Notes under the pieces: generated by a model
What the model saw: the letters and a program-made list of their open reading frames with translations, nothing else
What the model was told of the DNA's origin: nothing
The model's database searches: none
In this document: piece after piece, positions 39,392 through 50,115 of the stretch
Numbering within the stretch: the stretch's first letter is position 1
Layout: every line of letters starts with the position of its first letter
IMG/VR virus record: IMGVR_UViG_3300014913_000009
Coordinates: 25,971 to 89,970 of that record
Strand: one strand, 5' to 3'
Length of the DNA stretch: 64,000 nt
From: a virus
Position numbers and translations under genes: made by a program

Positions 39392-42300
39392 TGAAAAAAA
39401 ATATAAAAATCGGACATATCCCATTGACTGTTGATCCTCAAAATATCAACATTACCAATACATCGTATAATTCTGCCGCTGTCGGATTAAGGTCCAATAG
39501 TGCACAAGTTGTTCCAACGGGATATTCCGACTTCTCGGTGATGATAAATCTTATATTCCCCAGCATTGAAGATATTAATAATAAGTTACGTCCGATAATT
39601 GCCATAAGCAAAGCACTTCCTTTTGTTCCCGTCAGGTCGGAAGATATTGCCGATGCTTTAGTATTGGGAAGCGAACTTGAAGGAGAACAAACTCAAAAAG
39701 ACGATAGGCAATTATATGAAGATCAAGTTAAGGTAGCATTCTATCAATGGGCGGAAATAGTATATCGCTATTATATATTGCCGGCAGTGAGAATAAAGAT
39801 TCAGAATGAAGATAAAAATCCTATAGACATTCTAAAAAAAGCCATCAAAGTACAATACGAAGATAGATTTCTTCCCATAGATGAAGTTTTGTATAATGAC
39901 CGAAATTCCGGCACAATTATCGCGGATAATATTACTCAAAGAAAATGGTATTGGAATTATGTTCTCCTTGAGGGCGAAAATGCAATTGACAAAAATGTAA
40001 ATTACACAAAACCACAAGTTTATGAATTGCTGGGAGACGATACTGCTCCCGATATTGATATTCAGCAGCAGCCAAAATATACATTTATAGCGTCCATTTC
40101 CGGACCCGACAAAATTATTGACGGAGACACCATAACGGTAACCCCGAGTGGTCCGTTGGGACCCCATATTGTTCGCGTAACAAATTCCGAAGATGTCAAT
40201 ATTCGCATGGTTGGATATGATTCATTTGAAACTATATCAGCATTAGGCAAAAAGCCCGATGCGAATGTTCCGGAAGATGCATTATTATGGCGGAATGGAC
40301 AAGAAGCACATTCAACAACACATGTAGATAGTGCATCGGCCGTAGATTATGCTCTCGAGTGTAAAAAGAAATTAAAAGAATTTATATTCGGAACAGGAAC
40401 CTCCCCAATAAATGTAAGAGTCGATGTATTCGATACTGATGGCTTTGATCGAGTTGTTGCAATGATCACTCCGACAGAAGGTCCAAACTCAGGCAAATCG
40501 GCCAATCATGCAATGTTGAGACAGGGACTTGCCATTCCCTATGTGGTGCAAAAAGATGATGCGGCAATATCAGATTCGTCATTTTTACTTGCAGCAAAAG
40601 AAGCCGCTGATAGCAATGTCGGATTGTGGAATGATAATTTATGGCAAGGATATTATTTTAAAGTATCAAAAAGATATCCAGGTCAAAACTTTAAAAAGAT
40701 AACATCAAACGAACTCGACATCGTCACACCAAACAAAACCAGAGGAATTGTCACACCGCATGACTTCCGTAGATTTGGCAATGATGGACCGCAAAGAGCA
40801 CATATTGGACAGCGATTATATTCGAATATAGGAGATACATCAGGATCACCGGCAAATAGAAATACGGGTCCAGATGGATATATGAGAGATGGAGAATCAT
40901 CAGAATCATTTGATTTTACACCAGAGACATTCGAGAGTGTGGAAGCAATGGATAGTGGTGTATTGGGTGTGCGAAAAAATAATTATTATTGGGATTTCAT
41001 TCCAGGTGGATTGCCAAGACGATGGATGCCCAGCGAATTGCATCAAAAACTTGAAGAGGCAATAATAAGCGTTAAGAGAGAATCTGAAATTCGACTAAGA
41101 GGGCCAGCACACATTTTTGCATCAATGGCCGATTCACTGTACGATATGGCTATAGACTTATCGAAAGGTACAATCGAATCATATGGCAGAATCAGAAGTA
41201 AGCATTACCCAGGGGATTATGTGCCATTATCATTTATTGGCTATCAATTAAGAAGTGTCCCTGAATTACCAGATGCAATACAAGCAACTCTTCAATTTAG
41301 ATATTTTAATCATACCCCATATGTACCGATATTTGCATTCATGGGAACGAGTCTTAACGAAGACGATATATTGATGCCAAATCCATCTGTCGCAGAAATA
41401 GATATTGCGCGAAATGCGGCATTCCTAATATATCTGGAAGATAATTATTTAACAGATTCTATGGACAATCGACAATCCGGCAGATATGTAAGACCATACA
41501 CTCATGCAGAAGATATTTTGCTTGAATACCAAACTCCAACCTTAACTACAGAGGCAAAAGATAAGGAGACTGATGATGTCGCATCCGAAAGAACACTTAC
41601 AAGAGGATATGGTTTCTTCTCAAGCAAGGCAATCATAAAGGCTGGGAATATTACTGACGGCGACAAAGCATCATATCAAGTTGTCATTCCAAATACACTT
41701 CTTATCGGAGCATCAATAAGTCTGCAAAATAATATTCCGCAAATTCCACTGGAAGGACTGGAATATCCAACAGCACAATATACAGGAAGAGGACAGGGAA
41801 CAGCACAATTAGTACTGCAGACAAATGACAGATCCGCCATAAGAGCATTACATCATGTTCGCTCATTATCTCAGGAGAGTGCCAGATTGGCAGATAGTTA
41901 TGATTTGAGAAATGCCACAATATCATTCGTACATCCACTTCTCAATATTACAGGAATGCATACATTCGTTATTGATAATATTCAAGAAGATAACGATCCA
42001 AATAATCCCGGTTTATTTAATATTACAATCGACTTAATGGAATCCTCATCGCGATATTCAGTAAGAGAAAAACTCAATCTTGTGAAAATCGGAACAAGCG
42101 AAGATATTATGGAGGATGAATTGGTTGATCAGGTTATTGAGGAAATGTTAGTTGGCCCACCCGATGTAAAAGAAGGGTTAATAAAAGAATTTGTTGGAAA
42201 TGTAAAACGCAAGGAAGGAGATAATCCTTGGTTTTCTACAATAGGGACAAGAAGAGAATCGCTCGAAAGACAAACGAAGTATACAACACTTAAGTATGAC

Positions 42301-45300
42301 GGTTATAGCTATGACTCGATTGGATTAGACAGAGGCTGGATCAAAAAAGACATTGACAGCCAGTATCTCGATACTGGCCAATCAATATTGTTCGGATTAC
42401 TTCCATTCCTATTTGTGGAGGGTGATCCAATGACCCCCCATGATAGTTATTTGTCTCCAAACGGAGACAAATGGAAAGAAATGGGGATCCTTCTTCAAAA
42501 AGAGGGAAAGAGAGATACCAATGACAATAGAGGCAAGAAAGTAAATAAGAAGATTTATGATAAAATCGAAGACAAACTCATTTCGTTGGTAGGCATGAGA
42601 AGCAAGCAAGAAGAATTGATAATCCGGAATTGGCTAAAAGACAATTTGTGGAAAAGAGATACCTATCAAGAAATGCTATATACTACAACTACGGCAGACA
42701 TTGTCAAAAGTCAATTTAATCTTATTGGCGGAATTACATCGAGAGATGCTGCAGCCGGAAGTCTTGCTGCGACATCCGCTATCGCACTCGCACTTCAATA
42801 TGGAGTTCTTACATTTGGTGCTGCCGGAGCGGCAGTCTCATCTGGAGCTTTTGTGGTAATTATAGGAAGTGTTGTGTCAATATATAAATCTGTCGAAGGA
42901 GGATTTCAACTTATTGGCAAAAAGGATCGCATTGATTCTAAATTCACAACTGCTTACCCTAGTCGATATCCCGACGGCAGATTGTCTCATCTTGCTCCAC
43001 CTCGCTCTGGAAGTGATTGGTATTCTGCATTCTATAATGCAATGACTAATTATCAATATGGAGATTATTGTTCGAAGGTCGGACAAGACGTTGCAAGTTC
43101 TCAGTTGGCTCCGAAAAGAGAAATTGATACTGATACCGAAACATCATCAATAATTTATGGAAAAGACAAAATTACTATACATCCATATTGGGCAAGACAT
43201 GCGTGGGGAGCATTATCAACAGCACCCCAAATGATGGATAGTCAAATAACCGAATTGTGGAATCAAACCAAAAATTATACAAGCGTCGATATAAAATATG
43301 TCTTGCGATTTTTATTCAAATTATCCCTCAAATTTGAATCATTTAAAGCACATTTTCTTTCCGCGGCAACGAAACATCTTCCCCATCTCGCCAACAATCT
43401 TGATGGCAGTATTATGACTTCCGATGAACCGGATATGTATTACGATTTGAATTTGCCAACATATAATGAAATTTACGGTCAATTCCATGTGCCGAATATT
43501 GATGCTCGCAAAAGGCTATATAGGGGAGCAATAAGACTTGTAGAAATTGGCAGAGAAATAAACAAGAAGATGGGAGGATGGAAAAAACCATATCCAGATG
43601 CAACATATCCATTCAAAGCATTGTCAAGAATAGAAGTTACACCTCTTGAAAAAGACATAGATGTCCCAAATCCAATGGAATTAATCAATGGAATTACTGA
43701 AACATTTAATATGGTAGGCGATGTATGGGAAGTTGAAGAGCCATCAAAAATAGAAAATGTATTCAAAGATGGAGATAATGCCAAAAAATGGTATGATAAT
43801 ATTTTGTGGAGAGGACATGCAAATGCCGATAACGAACTTCAAGAAAAAATTGACAATTACAATGGTCCTCCAGCGAGAGATCAGGCAAGATTACAACTTG
43901 CATGGATGGGAATTATAGATGATATAAAACGCATCATGTCAAGTTATAATAAAGAAGAAAATACCCCCGAAGAATTATTGCCATCATTCCGCGATATGGG
44001 AATTCGTGGCCCACACGCATTTAATCAGATGGCTAAGTGCAGAGGGGGAAATGATACGGTAAATCCCGGATGGATGTACTATTCTCCGAAGGTTGATATT
44101 TGGGGACAAACAGAAACAACAATTGATGATATGCAAAAATTTGCATCAGAAATATCAAGCATTGGTCCAGACGCAGAAGACACGGGAAGCACTAAAGAAC
44201 TTCCTTTAAGAATCAATAGAGAATCTACGCTTACAAACGTATGGATGGGGAGGGGACCCGCTTCAAAAAAAACAAGCGATGTTGCGTCGCCAGACAGTCA
44301 TGTCGTCCAAAACAAAGCTGGAACGCCGGTATCACAATCTCGCGGCGACGCAGCAACAAAAAAAGGAGGGCATGGTCAAGTTGCGGAAAAAAATGCACAA
44401 TTAAAAAAATTAGCCAGAAATATGGGATATCAAGATGTCAATCTTAATCCTGATGTCCGTCACATCGCAAAAACTAACGTTGAAAATAATCCTCCAAACA
44501 AAGGCAACAAAGACAAACCTGCCCTGATATCAGATTCGAAAAAACTTGTCTCGCCAGGAATAGCATCATCGCCCGCATATCCTGGGGGCAATTTTGGGAC
44601 CCGCGGAGAACAAAAAAAACACATGAAAAGGGTATTTGAAGCACAACCAAAATATCCATTTAATATGCGATTTGCCTATCCTGCAGTAGCAATGTATTTT
44701 GTAGAAGAAGACAATGAGACCTGGGGATATTTCGATGATTACTATAGATACGATTCGATAGTCAGTGTGGAGGTGATCCGTGATAAACAAATCACCGATT
44801 TGGCGGTAATCACATTAACCAATATGACTGGCATATTATCCAACGCACTCAATGAAGATCGCGTGAATGGCAAGCCCGGCAAGGTAATTAAATCAGACGA
44901 TACAACAAGAGTCGAGGCATGGGACAATACTAACGACACATGGAAAAAAGGCAAGAAGGCAGAGTTTTGGGAAGATCAAGAAGATCAATTATTATCATTC
45001 CGAATTAAACAGGGAACACGCATTATTCTTAAAATGGGATATTCCACAAAAGGAATTGATTTGCCGACAATATTTACAGGGCAAGTCGCAGAAATAAGCG
45101 CTGGACCAATCACAACAATCATTTGTCAGGCATATGACTATCAATTGGCAGAGCCATTATATGAAGAATGGGGAAGAGCAGAACAAGAATTTCCCGGGAT
45201 CATTTGCGACATGCTGGCTAAAGTAAATTATTTCGGCGGCTATGCATTCTATCGCGATAGACTTGAAGGGCAAACACAAGGCAGGGGGGCAGATCAAGGC

Positions 45301-47730
45301 AATATAGATATATGCAACGGTCGAAATTGGCTCAACTCAACTCAAGGCGATAATCTCTATATAGAACATTATGATTATTGGGAAGCATTCAATTCACTGG
45401 GGACGGTCGGTGATGATTGGTATTGCGGCGGTCCAATGCTTGAAAACCTATATAGTATGCAACGATATAAGCCTCATGACGCGATGGCAGTATTGCCATA
45501 TGATGGTCGGTCCACATTATATTTTGGGCCGACTGACGGAGCGTATATGTGCACCTCAAGGGCTGCTAGCGTACTGAGGGTGTGGGCAACAAGAAGAGAG
45601 ATGTATTCTGAATTAAAATCGAGCGGAAAATGGATTGCATTTGATGGCGCATTAAAAAAAGAAGGAGATGCACAATCAGATTATGCCGAAGAAATATCCG
45701 ATGCATACGAAAGTGCTGAGCATACAACAAGAAAAAGAGGAATAAAAGAATTGCAACAGGATGTAGTGGATAAAGAAGAAGGGGTGTCATTATATGCGAT
45801 TCCAGATGAGGCACTTCCGATGTTTCCCGTTTCAGTTCAAGATGACAGTTCCCTCGCCATGACAACAGCGATAAATACGAAATATCTTGGAAGAGCAGAA
45901 ATAAACAAAAGTAAGTTCGACAAATTTTATGCCAATGAAAGAATAGATGAAATTATAGACCATATAAAGGAATGTCCTCCTGAAATATTACAAGCACTTC
46001 TTAATGACCTTATTTTATATGCCATAATTAATTACAAGTTACTTGAACCGGGAATGGATTATCCAAGCGTCGTAGCATTATCTCCAACCCGTTACAACAA
46101 TGAAATATCTAGCGGAATGACAGGAGATAATGCGACAGAAGAAATAACCTTATCTACTATTGCAGAGCGAAAAAATACTCAAGATGTAAAAATAGAATGG
46201 GTAACATCATCAATGTCTGCCGCAACGAAAAAGGCAAAGCAATTAACTGAAACGTCAGAACATGATTATGGAATTGTTAAAAACGATATATCTGATGTTT
46301 ATGTTTTTTATACATATAAAGAGGCAAGTCTGAAGGAAACAAATGATTCGGGAGAAAAGATTAAAAAATACCTCACAGAAGTAGTCAGGGCGATAAAAGA
46401 TGATAAGAAGAGTACTCCATCTCCAAACAAATTTATGAAAGAACAGGGATCTGTTGCACGACTTGCAAATGAAAGATGCAATAACTCGAATATGATTGTT
46501 AGCAGTCTTGTTGTAAGTATGGATGGGACTTGGGGCTGTCAATATTTTCCAGCGCAAGTAGATTTAAAATTATTGGGCTTTATTAATTATGAATCGGCAT
46601 CTGGTCGTGCGATACCATTGTGGAATCTTATTATAGGATCGCTTATTCCATATCTGGATATCCTTCCAACGTTCGTTGCCAACAATCCAGAAAGCGCGAT
46701 GGCAAGAACTTATAACGCACTACAATCATCCGATACATCGAACCTCCCCCCAAATATGATGCCATTCAGAGATCACCATCTCGCTAAAAGCGGATACAAT
46801 CTTGTTTCAAATCAGATAGTTGCATCGAGATCTCATATGGGAAATATTGCTGTAGTTGAATCACCCGGAGGAGAACCAGACATCGAAAGCAGTGATGGTG
46901 GAAAAACAATAGAGATTGGCAAAGCCAAATATATCATAAGGGCAAGCGTCACACACGAAGATGAATTGGTGTATCCCATCAGCCAATATTTCTATGATAT
47001 AAATGCATATCATCAGGGTGAGTCATGGCAAGTAGCAATGACTTGTCTCGGAGATGCTTTGCGCGAAATGTATCAGGGACAACTCGTAATATTGGGCGAT
47101 CCAAAAGTAAAGCCCCACGATATCGTCAATCTTATTGATAGCAAAAATATGATGAATGGTGCATTTGAGGTAAAAAGAGTTGTCCATCATTTTTCGCATG
47201 AAAGCGGATATTTAACAACGATTAATCCGCATATGATTGTACATGTTAATCGGGATACAGACTACTGGACCTCATTGGGTGTAAGCGCAGCAATGTTCGC
47301 TACAACAGTTGGTGTTACTGTAGGAGTGGGGCTCTTGACTGGAGGCGTAGGATCAGCCGCATTTGCTGCTGGAGCGATGGGCGGATTGGCTGGTATGTCC
47401 GGACTCCCAACCGGCAGTATTCTGGGCATCTCATTCCCATGGATAAGTGGGCAGGCCAAGATCGGACCGTCTCGACATAATCCTGTACGCATTTCCCCAT
47501 TAGTATATAAAGGAGAACCTTATACAGTAGGGCTTGAAGGATGGGAGAAATATGCGTATAATCCTAATAAGAGTGGCGGAAGTTATGCTGTAGAACAACT
47601 ACAGAAAAAAATTGATGCTGTCCCCGAAGGAATAGATGCAATTAACAAAAACATATCGCGATATTGGAATGCTTACAATTCATTTAGAATTGGCGATATG
47701 GATTACAATGAAGGGAATGTGGTAGAATGA
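39391..47730 (+). CDS. Giant baseplate hub protein with inserted SNase domain
   Basis: 2779 aa, the largest gene. Residues 40-130 (YSDFSVMINLIFPSIEDINN, LRPIIAISKALPFVP) and about 610-665 (PLSFIGYQLRSVPELPDAIQ, LQFRYFNHTPYVP) are beta domains. Residues 228-416 are a staphylococcal-nuclease domain: KIIDGDTITV (D244), NIRMVGYDSFET (R272, D277, E280), DTDGFDRVVAM (R354) and HAMLRQGLAIPYV. A hydrophobic segment is at 1111-1160. Residues 1750-2500 look like a tail hub of the gp27/gpD class (FRIKQGTRIILKMGY, TIFTGQVAEISAGP, TTIICQAYDYQLAEPL). A Gly/Ala hydrophobic stretch is at about 2630-2665. It overlaps its neighbours by 1 and 4 bases. Confidence 0.7.
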   Translation: MKKNIKIGHIPLTVDPQNINITNTSYNSAAVGLRSNSAQVVPTGYSDFSVMINLIFPSIEDINNKLRPIIAISKALPFVPVRSEDIADALVLGSELEGEQTQKDDRQLYEDQVKVAFYQWAEIVYRYYILPAVRIKIQNEDKNPIDILKKAIKVQYEDRFLPIDEVLYNDRNSGTIIADNITQRKWYWNYVLLEGENAIDKNVNYTKPQVYELLGDDTAPDIDIQQQPKYTFIASISGPDKIIDGDTITVTPSGPLGPHIVRVTNSEDVNIRMVGYDSFETISALGKKPDANVPEDALLWRNGQEAHSTTHVDSASAVDYALECKKKLKEFIFGTGTSPINVRVDVFDTDGFDRVVAMITPTEGPNSGKSANHAMLRQGLAIPYVVQKDDAAISDSSFLLAAKEAADSNVGLWNDNLWQGYYFKVSKRYPGQNFKKITSNELDIVTPNKTRGIVTPHDFRRFGNDGPQRAHIGQRLYSNIGDTSGSPANRNTGPDGYMRDGESSESFDFTPETFESVEAMDSGVLGVRKNNYYWDFIPGGLPRRWMPSELHQKLEEAIISVKRESEIRLRGPAHIFASMADSLYDMAIDLSKGTIESYGRIRSKHYPGDYVPLSFIGYQLRSVPELPDAIQATLQFRYFNHTPYVPIFAFMGTSLNEDDILMPNPSVAEIDIARNAAFLIYLEDNYLTDSMDNRQSGRYVRPYTHAEDILLEYQTPTLTTEAKDKETDDVASERTLTRGYGFFSSKAIIKAGNITDGDKASYQVVIPNTLLIGASISLQNNIPQIPLEGLEYPTAQYTGRGQGTAQLVLQTNDRSAIRALHHVRSLSQESARLADSYDLRNATISFVHPLLNITGMHTFVIDNIQEDNDPNNPGLFNITIDLMESSSRYSVREKLNLVKIGTSEDIMEDELVDQVIEEMLVGPPDVKEGLIKEFVGNVKRKEGDNPWFSTIGTRRESLERQTKYTTLKYDGYSYDSIGLDRGWIKKDIDSQYLDTGQSILFGLLPFLFVEGDPMTPHDSYLSPNGDKWKEMGILLQKEGKRDTNDNRGKKVNKKIYDKIEDKLISLVGMRSKQEELIIRNWLKDNLWKRDTYQEMLYTTTTADIVKSQFNLIGGITSRDAAAGSLAATSAIALALQYGVLTFGAAGAAVSSGAFVVIIGSVVSIYKSVEGGFQLIGKKDRIDSKFTTAYPSRYPDGRLSHLAPPRSGSDWYSAFYNAMTNYQYGDYCSKVGQDVASSQLAPKREIDTDTETSSIIYGKDKITIHPYWARHAWGALSTAPQMMDSQITELWNQTKNYTSVDIKYVLRFLFKLSLKFESFKAHFLSAATKHLPHLANNLDGSIMTSDEPDMYYDLNLPTYNEIYGQFHVPNIDARKRLYRGAIRLVEIGREINKKMGGWKKPYPDATYPFKALSRIEVTPLEKDIDVPNPMELINGITETFNMVGDVWEVEEPSKIENVFKDGDNAKKWYDNILWRGHANADNELQEKIDNYNGPPARDQARLQLAWMGIIDDIKRIMSSYNKEENTPEELLPSFRDMGIRGPHAFNQMAKCRGGNDTVNPGWMYYSPKVDIWGQTETTIDDMQKFASEISSIGPDAEDTGSTKELPLRINRESTLTNVWMGRGPASKKTSDVASPDSHVVQNKAGTPVSQSRGDAATKKGGHGQVAEKNAQLKKLARNMGYQDVNLNPDVRHIAKTNVENNPPNKGNKDKPALISDSKKLVSPGIASSPAYPGGNFGTRGEQKKHMKRVFEAQPKYPFNMRFAYPAVAMYFVEEDNETWGYFDDYYRYDSIVSVEVIRDKQITDLAVITLTNMTGILSNALNEDRVNGKPGKVIKSDDTTRVEAWDNTNDTWKKGKKAEFWEDQEDQLLSFRIKQGTRIILKMGYSTKGIDLPTIFTGQVAEISAGPITTIICQAYDYQLAEPLYEEWGRAEQEFPGIICDMLAKVNYFGGYAFYRDRLEGQTQGRGADQGNIDICNGRNWLNSTQGDNLYIEHYDYWEAFNSLGTVGDDWYCGGPMLENLYSMQRYKPHDAMAVLPYDGRSTLYFGPTDGAYMCTSRAASVLRVWATRREMYSELKSSGKWIAFDGALKKEGDAQSDYAEEISDAYESAEHTTRKRGIKELQQDVVDKEEGVSLYAIPDEALPMFPVSVQDDSSLAMTTAINTKYLGRAEINKSKFDKFYANERIDEIIDHIKECPPEILQALLNDLILYAIINYKLLEPGMDYPSVVALSPTRYNNEISSGMTGDNATEEITLSTIAERKNTQDVKIEWVTSSMSAATKKAKQLTETSEHDYGIVKNDISDVYVFYTYKEASLKETNDSGEKIKKYLTEVVRAIKDDKKSTPSPNKFMKEQGSVARLANERCNNSNMIVSSLVVSMDGTWGCQYFPAQVDLKLLGFINYESASGRAIPLWNLIIGSLIPYLDILPTFVANNPESAMARTYNALQSSDTSNLPPNMMPFRDHHLAKSGYNLVSNQIVASRSHMGNIAVVESPGGEPDIESSDGGKTIEIGKAKYIIRASVTHEDELVYPISQYFYDINAYHQGESWQVAMTCLGDALREMYQGQLVILGDPKVKPHDIVNLIDSKNMMNGAFEVKRVVHHFSHESGYLTTINPHMIVHVNRDTDYWTSLGVSAAMFATTVGVTVGVGLLTGGVGSAAFAAGAMGGLAGMSGLPTGSILGISFPWISGQAKIGPSRHNPVRISPLVYKGEPYTVGLEGWEKYAYNPNKSGGSYAVEQLQKKIDAVPEGIDAINKNISRYWNAYNSFRIGDMDYNEGNVVE
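40072..40638 (+). other. SNase (thermonuclease-like) domain within the hub gene
   Basis: By position, D21, R35, D40, E43 and R87 of staphylococcal nuclease correspond to D244, R272, D277, E280 and R354, with the same R-x4-D-x2-E spacing; T41 is Ser. The end reads LLAAKEAADSNVGLW, like the final helix of secreted thermonucleases (A...A...GLW). All calcium-binding and catalytic residues that I can map are present, so the domain is probably active. Confidence 0.85.
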
Positions 47731-48506
47731 ACCAACCAACGCATACTCCATCTAAACTGCAACCAAACCAGACTCAACTTGCACCGATTACCGGCGTAAT
47801 ATTACAAGCTGGAAAACCTCCCATGATTGAGGTTATTTTAAATAATCAAAATGCAGTTATAATAATTGACCCGTCAGAACTCTCAAAACTCAATCCTGAC
47901 GACATAAATCCGAGTACTGATTTCGCTCTTGTTACAGGATCCAATGTTGGCGGAAAAACAAAAAGTCTTACGGCAACAATTGCACAAACCGCCGACGACA
48001 CATCGGCGAAACGTATTGCCTACAAGGTATCTGAACCAAAAGACAGGCCGATTCCAGGGGGCTCTACTGAACAATCGTCAAAAATGACTACTGCAGATGC
48101 TCAGAAAATATTTAATGGAATGACAAGTTCTCCCGAAAATAAAATCAATGAATTAAAACAAGGAAAGAAACCAAACAAATTGGTCGGTCTTGGAAAAGTA
48201 TTTATCGCAGGATCTAATCCTGACAATAAATTATCGATATCTGAAGATGGGGCTGAAATGGGATCGGGAGATACGACAGTCGCAACAGGAGGGATGGGAG
48301 TTCAGATGGGAGGAGCATCAATGAAAATGGCATGTCAGTCAGACCAAGTACAAAATGCGATGTCAAAACCCAACCCCCTTATGAGAACACTCGGACCAAG
48401 TACTACGATGAATCCATTCCCGCAATATTTAATAGCGGCTGGAGGAATGCTACTCGGTATTTATGCAATTACAAAAGCGATACAATCTTTCGGAGGCAGT
48501 GAATAA
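47727..48506 (+). CDS. Putative baseplate spike protein with C-terminal helix
   Basis: 259 aa. It sits between hub and gp25-like wedge genes, where myoviruses encode the central spike. The first 60 residues are beta-rich (ITGVILQAGKPPMIEVIL) and could be an OB-type domain; residues 170-205 (LSISEDGAEMGSGDTTVATG, then MGVQMGGASMKMA) have the short repeating Gly/Met pattern of a spike beta-helix. The C terminus has a hydrophobic segment (YLIAAGGMLLGIYAITKA), unusual for a spike. The assignment is by place and pattern. Confidence 0.4.
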   Translation: MNQPTHTPSKLQPNQTQLAPITGVILQAGKPPMIEVILNNQNAVIIIDPSELSKLNPDDINPSTDFALVTGSNVGGKTKSLTATIAQTADDTSAKRIAYKVSEPKDRPIPGGSTEQSSKMTTADAQKIFNGMTSSPENKINELKQGKKPNKLVGLGKVFIAGSNPDNKLSISEDGAEMGSGDTTVATGGMGVQMGGASMKMACQSDQVQNAMSKPNPLMRTLGPSTTMNPFPQYLIAAGGMLLGIYAITKAIQSFGGSE

Positions 48507-48949
48507 TGTCAACTTTTACAGATTTGGATTTTGCCATAGATGATAATGGGAATTTGTCAACACGCAATGGGGATATTGCCAGGCATGGATCTCTTGACAG
48601 TATGGCGAAAACCATTGAATGGCGACTCAAAACATCCAGACAAGAATGGAGAGGAGTCAATCCTTTTATTGTCGCTGGACTGGATGAATTCAGAGGACAT
48701 CGAAACACAAAAGAAACAGGTGAGTCGATGAAAGTCCGAATAGAAAACGCTTTATCAGCGGATCTATTTATCCATCCAACAAGATTGCAAGTAGATGTGG
48801 TCCCAATTAACGCCGAAGAAGTTCGCGTATTTATCAAAATAAACAGATTCAGAGCACTGGATATTGATGGCTCGGTAGATATAGAATATTCATATCAATT
48901 TAATTTCAACGAAGGGGATATAATATCCCTTACTGGAGGCACAAGATAA
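48506..48949 (+). CDS. Baseplate wedge protein, gp25-like
   Basis: 147 aa. The order LDFAIDDNGNLSTRNGDIAR, SMAKTIEWRLKTSRQEW, then VRIENALSADLFIHPTRLQV and DVVPINAEEVRVFIKI is that of the gp25/W/XkdS family, which nucleates sheath assembly on the baseplate. Length fits the family. TAATG overlap with the previous gene; overlaps the next by one base. GGAGG precedes the ATG. Confidence 0.8.
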   Translation: MSTFTDLDFAIDDNGNLSTRNGDIARHGSLDSMAKTIEWRLKTSRQEWRGVNPFIVAGLDEFRGHRNTKETGESMKVRIENALSADLFIHPTRLQVDVVPINAEEVRVFIKINRFRALDIDGSVDIEYSYQFNFNEGDIISLTGGTR

Positions 48950-50115
48950 TGACAACAAATGAACTTATAGATTTTGAGGGTTCTGATGTCATTCGAGAAC
49001 GAATGATAAAAAGAGCTATTTCGGCTAATTTACCGGGAATATCTGAAGGGCAAACATTAAGAAATTTATGTTCCTTATTTGCCAACGAATTGCAGAGTCA
49101 ACACAACAAGACTATGTATGCAATGGCAAATTCAACTCCGCTAAATGCTTCTGGGCCATATCTCGATATGATTGGAGAATCAATTTTCGGGATAGTAAGA
49201 CATGGGGCTATCTCGGCCAATACGACAGAGGCAGATAGAAACATAATATTTAGCGTTACCAATGGCCCTCTTTCCGATTACCTCACAACCTCGTCCAACG
49301 GAAGACCCTATATCCCTCAGGATACGGTCATCACAGATGGCAATGGAAACGATTACAAAATATCGTCCAACATCTATGTATCGCAAACAGCCACAGAAGT
49401 ATTTGTTCCGGCACGAGCAACAATAAGTGGGAGATCTCGTAACGTTCCTGCTAATGCACTGACAATGCATTCTATTGACACAAGAATCCAGTGTACCAAT
49501 CGCTATGATATTTCCAATGGGCAAGATGTAGAATCAGACCAGAATTATAGATATAGAGTAATGAATGCACACTTAGCATCCCAAAGCGGGAACAGGGCAA
49601 GCATTGAAAATGCAATTGCCGGAGTTCCGGGAATAAGTAGATTTACTGTTAATGAAAATTTTAACGGGCCAGGAACTGTCGAAATAATTTTGGTGCCAAT
49701 TGGGAATAAGCTTCCCCCATCGACAAAAAGAAGTGCACAAATTGCCGTACAAAGTGTATCCCCTGCATCGTCAATTATTATTGTTAGAGAACCATTATAT
49801 GTTGAATATGAAATGGCATTAACCATGAGTCGCCGAAACAAAATCAATAATACCGCAAGTATGATTCGGAACAATACGATTAGTGCATTGTCGACATATT
49901 TCAACGCAGTTCCAATGGGAGGGCAATTGGATACCAACTCCATGATAGCGACATTGCTTGGCGGGCTATCTCAATATGGTGTAGCGGATATAAAAATCAC
50001 CTGCTTCCTGTTAAATCAACAAGCAATCAAGCCGGGCATTGTCAAATTGGCAAAGAAAGATTTGCTAGTGCCATCTTCATTTGTCGCAGAACCGATTAAG
50101 GTATTAGTAGCATGA
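48949..50115 (+). CDS. Baseplate J-like protein (gp6-like)
   Basis: 388 aa. Baseplate_J-type features: a helical N terminus ending NASGPYLDMIGESIFGIVR, a beta region with VFVPARATISGRSRNVPANA, then DISNGQDVESDQNYRYRVMN, SGNRASIENAIAGVPGISRF and TVEIILVPIGNKLPP, the usual J-protein signature. It forms the wedge ring with the gp25-like protein coded just upstream. The final 40 residues carry KPGIVKLAKKDLLVPSSF. Confidence 0.88.
   Translation: MTTNELIDFEGSDVIRERMIKRAISANLPGISEGQTLRNLCSLFANELQSQHNKTMYAMANSTPLNASGPYLDMIGESIFGIVRHGAISANTTEADRNIIFSVTNGPLSDYLTTSSNGRPYIPQDTVITDGNGNDYKISSNIYVSQTATEVFVPARATISGRSRNVPANALTMHSIDTRIQCTNRYDISNGQDVESDQNYRYRVMNAHLASQSGNRASIENAIAGVPGISRFTVNENFNGPGTVEIILVPIGNKLPPSTKRSAQIAVQSVSPASSIIIVREPLYVEYEMALTMSRRNKINNTASMIRNNTISALSTYFNAVPMGGQLDTNSMIATLLGGLSQYGVADIKITCFLLNQQAIKPGIVKLAKKDLLVPSSFVAEPIKVLVA

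Noticed and set aside
40072-40638. SNase as a separate inserted homing or mobile gene
   Set aside because: There is no stop, start or frame change at its borders and codon choice matches the flanks; it is a domain of the hub protein.
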